Positions 5,059 through 8,951 of a DNA stretch of 8,951 nucleotides are shown here, in pieces; position 1 is the first letter of the stretch; each line of letters begins with the position of its first letter. The DNA comes from Candidatus Falkowbacteria bacterium CG10_big_fil_rev_8_21_14_0_10_43_11 (GTDB lineage: Bacteria > Patescibacteriota > Patescibacteriia > Patescibacteriales > XYC2-FULL-47-12). The notes beneath the pieces were generated by a model. That model saw only the letters and a program-made list of their open reading frames with translations. It ran no database searches and was not told the origin of the DNA. Location of the stretch: NCBI GenBank assembly GCA_002778635.1, contig PFAS01000017.1:1-8951 (forward strand), given 5' to 3'. The translations under genes were made by a program, and so were the position numbers.

Positions 5059-5697
5059 ATGGAAATATTGGTTAATATTTTTGATTTTATTATTCACGTC
5101 GACGCTCATCTAGGGGAAATAATCGCAAATTACGGAGTTGCGGCTTACGTAATTTTATTTTTTATTATTTTTGCCGAAACCGGTTTTGTCTTTACGCCGT
5201 TTTTGCCGGGAGACTCGTTTTTATTCGCGACCGGAGCTTTGGCAGCGATCGGGTCTTTTAACGTTATTTTTTTGCTGTTCTTGCTTTGGGTCGCCGCTTT
5301 TTTGGGCGACACCGCGAATTATTGGATCGGGCATTTTTTTGGCCAAAAAATAATTGACCACCCTAAGATTCCCATTAATCAAAAACACCTAGACCAAGCG
5401 CAAATTTTTTACGATAAATACGGAGGCAAAACTATTTTTTTGGCTCGGTTTATTCCCATAATGCGAACGTTTGCGCCTTTCGTGGCCGGCATCGGGAAGA
5501 TGGACTACAAAAAGTTTGTTTGTTATAACGCCGCCGGAGGATTTATCTGGGTATTTGGCTTTACGCTTTTGGGATATTTTTTCGGCAACATTCCGCGGAT
5601 AAAAGATAATTTTTCAATCGTAATCGTGGCGATAATATTTATTTCCGTTCTGCCCATTATCATAAAATTTGCGCGTGCTAAATATCGTAAATATTAG
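5059..5697 (+). CDS. DedA-family membrane protein
   Basis: The 212-residue product is a typical DedA (SNARE-associated/VTT, PF09335) cytoplasmic-membrane protein. After an amphipathic N-terminus come membrane segments at about 27-45, 50-66, 67-90, 157-178 and 185-204, with re-entrant character near residues 40-60 and 125-145. The family motifs are complete: E40 in FAETG, FLPGDS with D52, GDTANYWIG (83-91), and FLARFIPIMRTFAP with R130 and R136. These correspond to the acidic and Arg residues required in E. coli YqjA/YghB. Family members are proton-dependent transporters or scramblases, and some recycle undecaprenyl phosphate; the substrate here cannot be read from sequence. The start gives a normal family N-terminus. 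Only six bases separate its stop from the malic enzyme gene, so co-transcription is likely. Confidence 0.94.
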   Translation: MEILVNIFDFIIHVDAHLGEIIANYGVAAYVILFFIIFAETGFVFTPFLPGDSFLFATGALAAIGSFNVIFLLFLLWVAAFLGDTANYWIGHFFGQKIIDHPKIPINQKHLDQAQIFYDKYGGKTIFLARFIPIMRTFAPFVAGIGKMDYKKFVCYNAAGGFIWVFGFTLLGYFFGNIPRIKDNFSIVIVAIIFISVLPIIIKFARAKYRKY

Positions 5698-5703
5698 ATT
5701 TTT

Positions 5704-6858
5704 ATGAATTATTTCAAACAATCGCTGGTTTTGCATAAAAAATTAAAAGGAAAATTGGAAATTCGGTCTAAAGTCGCGGTTAAAAATAAAAAAAGTCTGT
5801 CACTTGCCTATACGCCCGGGGTAGCCGCAGTCTGCCGCTTAATATATAAAAATAAAGCGGCTGTTTTTTCTCATACCATCAAAGCCAATTCCGTCGCGAT
5901 CATTACCGACGGCTCGGCCGTACTGGGTTTAGGCAATATCGGCCCGGAGGCGGCGATGCCGGTGATGGAAGGCAAAGCGATTTTATTTAAAGAATTCGGC
6001 GGCGTGGACGCGTACCCGATTTGCCTCGCGACGCAAGACGCGGAAGAAATAATTAAAACGGTAAAATTAATTTCAGTCGGTTTTGGCGGGATAAATTTGG
6101 AAGACATATCTGCGCCGCGCTGTTTTGAGATAGAAGAAAGGTTGAAACGGGAATTGGACATTCCGGTTATGCACGACGACCAGCACGGTACGGCTGTCGT
6201 CGTGTTAGCCGCTTTGATTAACGCTTTGCGGGCGGTAAAAAAAGATATCGCCAAAATAAAAATTGTGATTAATGGCGCCGGCGCGGCCGCAACGGCCGTC
6301 GCTAATTTATTGATGAATTACGGCGTGCCGGGAAAAAATATAATCATGGTTGACAGTTCTGGCGTTATTTATCAAGGGCGCGGCGGCTTGAATGTTTATA
6401 AAGAAAGAATCGCCCGTTTAACCAATAAAGAAAAAATAACGGGCGGGCTGAAAGAGGCGCTTTCTGGCGCGGATGTTTTTATCGGCGTTTCCGCGGCCGA
6501 CAGCCTAAAGCCGGAGTTCGTTGGACGAATGGCGGATAATCCGGTAGTATTCGCGATGGCGAATCCAAACCCAGAGATAAATTTTACGGACGCTAAAAAA
6601 ACCAAAATAAAAGTTTTTGGTACCGGCCGCTCGGATTATCCCAACCAAATCAATAACGTGTTGGCTTTCCCCGGAATTTTTCGCGGCGCGCTTGACTCCC
6701 GCGCTCGTGCGATTACGGACAAAATGAAAATTGCCGCCGCGCTGGCTATTGCCGGTTTGGTTGCCAAAAAAGAATTGTCGCCAGCGTTTATTATGCCCAA
6801 ACCGTTTGACCCGCGGGTAGCCAAAGCGGTCGCTAACGCGGTGAGAAAAGCAAAATAA
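5704..6858 (+). CDS. Malic enzyme (oxidative decarboxylating malate dehydrogenase)
   Basis: The 384-residue protein is a compact bacterial malic enzyme. It converts malate plus NAD(P)+ to pyruvate, CO2 and NAD(P)H with a divalent metal, in the cytoplasm. The N-terminal malic domain has YTPGVA (36-41, Y36 as general acid), TDGSAVLGLGNIGPEAAMPV (68-87), the general base K91, metal ligands E133 and D134 in NLEDI, and D158/D159 in HDDQHGTA. The Rossmann domain has INGAGAAATA (189-198), with D217 closing the second strand. An acidic residue there usually favours NAD, but cofactor choice is not certain. C-terminal motifs MANPNPEI and TGRSDYPNQINNVLAFPGI are intact. There is no phosphotransacetylase extension, unlike MaeB. 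Its TAA overlaps the next ATG by one base, implying translational coupling. The enzyme would give pyruvate and reducing power to a metabolically reduced cell. Confidence 0.96.
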   Translation: MNYFKQSLVLHKKLKGKLEIRSKVAVKNKKSLSLAYTPGVAAVCRLIYKNKAAVFSHTIKANSVAIITDGSAVLGLGNIGPEAAMPVMEGKAILFKEFGGVDAYPICLATQDAEEIIKTVKLISVGFGGINLEDISAPRCFEIEERLKRELDIPVMHDDQHGTAVVVLAALINALRAVKKDIAKIKIVINGAGAAATAVANLLMNYGVPGKNIIMVDSSGVIYQGRGGLNVYKERIARLTNKEKITGGLKEALSGADVFIGVSAADSLKPEFVGRMADNPVVFAMANPNPEINFTDAKKTKIKVFGTGRSDYPNQINNVLAFPGIFRGALDSRARAITDKMKIAAALAIAGLVAKKELSPAFIMPKPFDPRVAKAVANAVRKAK

Positions 6859-7595
6859 TGAAGTTTATTACCGTAAAAACGCGGCCCCTTTTGCCGCCCA
6901 AAGACAATATTTATTCGGTGTTAGACGAATACTTGCCCTCCCTGCACGAAGGCGATGTTATTTTAATTACCTCCAAAGTCATCGCCATTCATCAAGGGCG
7001 CTGCCTTAAAATTGAAGACGTACCGGATAAAGACGCACTTATCAAAAAAGAAGCGGATGTTTATATTCCGCGCGAAGATGTCCCGGGAAACCATGTCGTT
7101 TTGACCGTAAAAGATTATACTTTAATTCCCACCGCAGGAATAGACGAAAGCAACGCCAACGGCTATTATATTCTCTGGCCCAAAAACGCCAATAAAATCG
7201 CCAAAGAAATTTGTAATTATTTAAAAAAGAAAAATAGCGTTAAAAAACTGGCCGTAATTATTACCGATAGCCATACCGAACCAATGCGCTACGGAGTCAT
7301 CGGCGTTTCCGTTGGTTTTTTTGGTTTAGAACCGTTGGCGGATCATCGCGGCAAGACGGATATTTTCGGGCGCAAGTTAAAAATAACCAGGAGCAATGTC
7401 GTGGACGCACTGGCGACTACAGCCGTGCTTTTAATGGGCGAAGGGGCGGAACAAACGCCGATAGTGATTGCGCGCGGCTGCAACTTTGTAAAATTCACGA
7501 ATAAGCATACTTATAAAAAACTAGTCATTTCGCCGCAAGAAGACATTTATTATCCATTACTGGAGAGATTTTACGGACGAAAGAAGAAAAAGTAG
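6858..7595 (+). CDS. CofE-like gamma-glutamyl ligase (coenzyme F420 ligase family)
   Basis: The 245-residue protein belongs to the CofE family (PF01996), whose archaeal members add gamma-linked glutamate to coenzyme F420-0 using GTP. Family features are ITSKVIAIHQGR (37-48), TAGIDESNANG (92-102), IITDSHTEPMRYG (134-146, corresponding to the SDT/R metal and substrate segment), GLEPLADHRGKTDIFG (156-171), and the C-terminal MGEGAEQTP...VIARG. Length is normal and no domain is missing. F420 synthesis genes are not in this window, and Patescibacteria are not known for making F420, so the acceptor is probably something else. Databases often label such bacterial proteins as putative folate gamma-glutamate ligases. 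The gene starts on the last base of the malic enzyme stop codon and belongs to the same transcript. The Lys-rich end (RKKKK) is unremarkable. Confidence 0.88.
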   Translation: MKFITVKTRPLLPPKDNIYSVLDEYLPSLHEGDVILITSKVIAIHQGRCLKIEDVPDKDALIKKEADVYIPREDVPGNHVVLTVKDYTLIPTAGIDESNANGYYILWPKNANKIAKEICNYLKKKNSVKKLAVIITDSHTEPMRYGVIGVSVGFFGLEPLADHRGKTDIFGRKLKITRSNVVDALATTAVLLMGEGAEQTPIVIARGCNFVKFTNKHTYKKLVISPQEDIYYPLLERFYGRKKKK

Positions 7596-7652
7596 CTAAG
7601 CGAGAATTGAACGATAAATTTTTTATATCCAAATTATTCCAAAATAATGCCA

Positions 7653-7672
7653 AAATCATAAATCATAAATCT
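7653..7672. repeat. Short tandem repeat before mutM
   Basis: AAATCAT is repeated twice and followed by AAATCT, ending nine bases before the mutM ATG. The overlapping TAAAAT (7672-7677) could serve as a -10, but no -35 is evident. The repeat is too short to assign a role. Confidence 0.4.
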
Positions 7673-7680
7673 AAAATTGT

Positions 7681-8538
7681 ATGCCCGAACTCCCCGAGGT
7701 GGAAACAATCAAAAATGATTTGTCGCAAAAAATTTTGGATAAAACGATAACCGCCGCGGAGGCAAGAACCCCCCGTCTGGTTAAAAGCGGAGCAAAAAAA
7801 TTTAAAGAAGTTTTAACCGGCAATCAGTTTAAAAAAATCAACCGCCGCGGCAAATTAATTTACATGGAATTAAAAAGCGGCGATTTTTTGTTAATTCATC
7901 TGAAAATGACTGGTCAGTTGATTTACCAGCAAGGGGAAAAAATAATCGGCGGTGGGCACGGGGAATTGGCAGAGGAAAAATTGCCGGGCAGGCACACACA
8001 TGTCATTTTATCGTTTCGCGACGGTTCACATTTATATTTCAATGATTTGCGTCAGTTTGGATACATGAGAATAGTTAGTCAGATTGAACTGGAAAAAGAG
8101 TTGAAAAAATTCGGCATTGAGCCGTTAACGGCTGGGTTTACCCTACAAAATTTCGTTAAAATATTCGCTGATAAAAAAACCACCGTTAAGGCGTTGTTGC
8201 TCAATCAAAAGCTAATCGCCGGCATCGGCAATATTTACGCGGACGAATCCTGCTTTTGGGCAAAGATAAAACCAACGCGCAAAATAGCCAGTTTAACTGA
8301 AAGTGAAATAAAATGTTTATATAGCAGTATTAAAAAAGTGTTGAAATTAGCTATAAAAAAGCGGGGGACTACTTTTAATAACTATCGCGACGCGGACGGA
8401 CAAAAGGGCGGCTTTGTAAAATTTTTAAAAGTTTACGCGCGCAAGGGAGAAAGATGCAAACGGTGTCGCCGCGGCATTATAATTAAAATAAAACAGGGCG
8501 GGCGGGGGACGCATTTTTGCCCAATATGCCAGCGATGA
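7681..8538 (+). CDS. mutM: Formamidopyrimidine-DNA glycosylase (Fpg/MutM)
   Basis: The 285-residue enzyme excises oxidised purines such as 8-oxoguanine and cuts the resulting abasic site. The ATG at 7681 gives the required N-terminus: P2, the Schiff-base nucleophile after Met removal, and E3 in MPELPEVET. Other active residues are K58 in the RRGK loop, M76 in HLKMTG, R124 and F126 in DLRQFG (the void-filling residues), the helix-two-turn-helix with N184 in GIGNIYADE, and a C-terminal zinc finger with C259, C262, C280 and C283 around GGRGTHFC, including the phosphate-binding R275. All are present. A Gly-rich insertion (about 84-103) before GRHTHV, where family members vary in length, accounts for a slightly larger size than E. 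coli MutM (269). It lies 85 bases after the CofE-like gene with no clear terminator between, so it may share that transcript. Confidence 0.97.
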   Translation: MPELPEVETIKNDLSQKILDKTITAAEARTPRLVKSGAKKFKEVLTGNQFKKINRRGKLIYMELKSGDFLLIHLKMTGQLIYQQGEKIIGGGHGELAEEKLPGRHTHVILSFRDGSHLYFNDLRQFGYMRIVSQIELEKELKKFGIEPLTAGFTLQNFVKIFADKKTTVKALLLNQKLIAGIGNIYADESCFWAKIKPTRKIASLTESEIKCLYSSIKKVLKLAIKKRGTTFNNYRDADGQKGGFVKFLKVYARKGERCKRCRRGIIIKIKQGGRGTHFCPICQR

Positions 8539-8544
8539 AGGTAT

Positions 8545-8615
8545 TGACTAAAATTTTTTAATATACTAAGTTTAATTTTTTTTAGCAGGTTGTCGGGCAA
8601 AAATTCTTTTAGTCA
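8545..8615. repeat. Nine-base inverted repeat between convergent mutM and fic
   Basis: TGACTAAAA (8545-8553) and TTTTAGTCA (8607-8615) are exact inverse copies separated by 53 AT-rich bases with T and A runs. They may contribute to ending transcription from both convergent genes, but the distance is long and no GC stem exists. The match could be chance in such AT-rich DNA. Confidence 0.3.
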
Positions 8616-8622
8616 TCTTCTA

Positions 8623-8951
8623 CTATCCTCTTGACTCAGTGCCGGCATTTCCTCTAAAATAACTGGCGGCCGCAAATTTAAACTGCTCAATGAATAATTC
8701 TTTAAAAAAGACGGCGCTATTTTGCTCGTAGAATAAAATCAAGGCCTTTTTGTAATCGCTTTCGTTAATGCCGCGGTAGGACAGCGGGCAATAATTAAAC
8801 GCCAGCAAAATGGCGTTGGCTAACAAGCGCGCGGTCCTTTTATTGCCGTCCTCAAACGGCTGGATATACAAAATCATCAGCGCGGCCATGAGCGCTTTAG
8901 TTAGCGGCTGCTTCGCTCTGTTAATGTACGCCGTTAATTTTTCCATCGCTT
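8623..8951 (-). CDS. Fic-domain protein with a variant motif, N-terminus outside the window
   Basis: This minus-strand frame is the C-terminal part of a Fic-family protein. The frame continues beyond the ATG at 8946 to the window edge, so that Met is probably internal. The signature reads IQPFEDGNKRTARLLAN and aligns with the Fic motif HPF.DGNKRT.R. The Phe, the Asp, the GN anion hole and the Arg residues are kept, but the catalytic His is Gln (codon CAG, 8860-8862). The downstream helices (NYCPLSYRGINESDYKKAL, YEQNSAVFFKELFIEQF) fit a Fic C-terminal bundle. Active Fic enzymes transfer AMP or another nucleotide moiety to protein hydroxyls; losing the His would normally abolish this. The inhibitory helix cannot be assessed because the upstream region is missing. 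The frame ends with tandem TAG TAG, read on the minus strand. It is convergent with mutM. Confidence 0.85.
   Translation of the reverse strand, partial: AMEKLTAYINRAKQPLTKALMAALMILYIQPFEDGNKRTARLLANAILLAFNYCPLSYRGINESDYKKALILFYEQNSAVFFKELFIEQFKFAAASYFRGNAGTESRG

Noticed and set aside
4952..5113. Small plus-strand frame beginning MKSPPHLSL before dedA
   Set aside because: It depends on the C8 tract, contains the proposed dedA promoter and overlaps the dedA start in another frame. No family resemblance was seen.
5871..6824. Three minus-strand frames opposite the malic enzyme gene
   Set aside because: They are low-complexity antisense translations of strongly conserved malic enzyme motifs.
1..8951. 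tRNA, rRNA or riboswitch in the gaps
   Set aside because: I looked through the gaps at 1000-1706, 4924-5058, 7596-7680 and 8539-8622 and recognised no cloverleaf, rRNA signature or known riboswitch core; no covariance search could be run.

Overview
The window most likely comes from a Candidate Phyla Radiation (Patescibacteria) genome. The evidence is indirect: A/T-rich coding sequence with A/T-ending codons, few Shine-Dalgarno sequences outside one gene pair, very short gene spacings, and a gene set (compact RecQ, DedA, malic enzyme, a CofE-like ligase, Fpg/MutM, Fic) familiar from such genomes. TGA is used as a stop codon (gtrA-like gene, recQ, mutM), so the standard bacterial code applies rather than the Gracilibacteria-type code. 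The taxonomic call is inference.

Left part (1-1040): a possible minus-strand gene start runs off the left edge. It is divergent from a two-gene plus-strand unit made of a GtrA-family membrane protein and an FcoT-like hotdog protein. The two genes overlap by four bases, both have near-perfect AAAGGAGG ribosome sites, are visibly more G+C-rich than the rest, and end in a textbook intrinsic terminator. They look imported as a block.

Middle-left (1040-1706): about 660 bases without an intact gene. It holds two AT-rich hairpins, a minus-strand remnant resembling the C-terminus of a site-specific recombinase, a plus-strand remnant of a type I restriction specificity subunit (HsdS), two GC-rich palindromes, and then an operator-like region with three TGCATAG repeats. 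The two gene remnants meet head to head near 1385-1392, as expected of a collapsed mobile or restriction-modification locus.

Regulatory pair (1707-2760): a MerR/excisionase-type DNA-binding domain fused to a GHKL-type ATPase, followed 16 bases later by a small STAS-like (DUF4325-type) protein. This resembles a partner-switch module, a kinase or ATPase plus a STAS protein, but the DNA-binding domain is built into the ATPase. It is the best candidate for an under-described system here. Its 3' end is convergent with recQ, and only six bases separate them.

Right part (2767-8951): a full-length RecQ helicase on the minus strand diverges from a plus-strand run of dedA, malic enzyme, CofE-like gamma-glutamyl ligase and mutM. 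The dedA gene has a good sigma70-type promoter. The first three genes of the run are tightly packed (6-base gap, then a 1-base overlap), and mutM follows after 85 bases. The window ends inside a minus-strand Fic-domain gene whose motif has Gln in place of the usual catalytic His.
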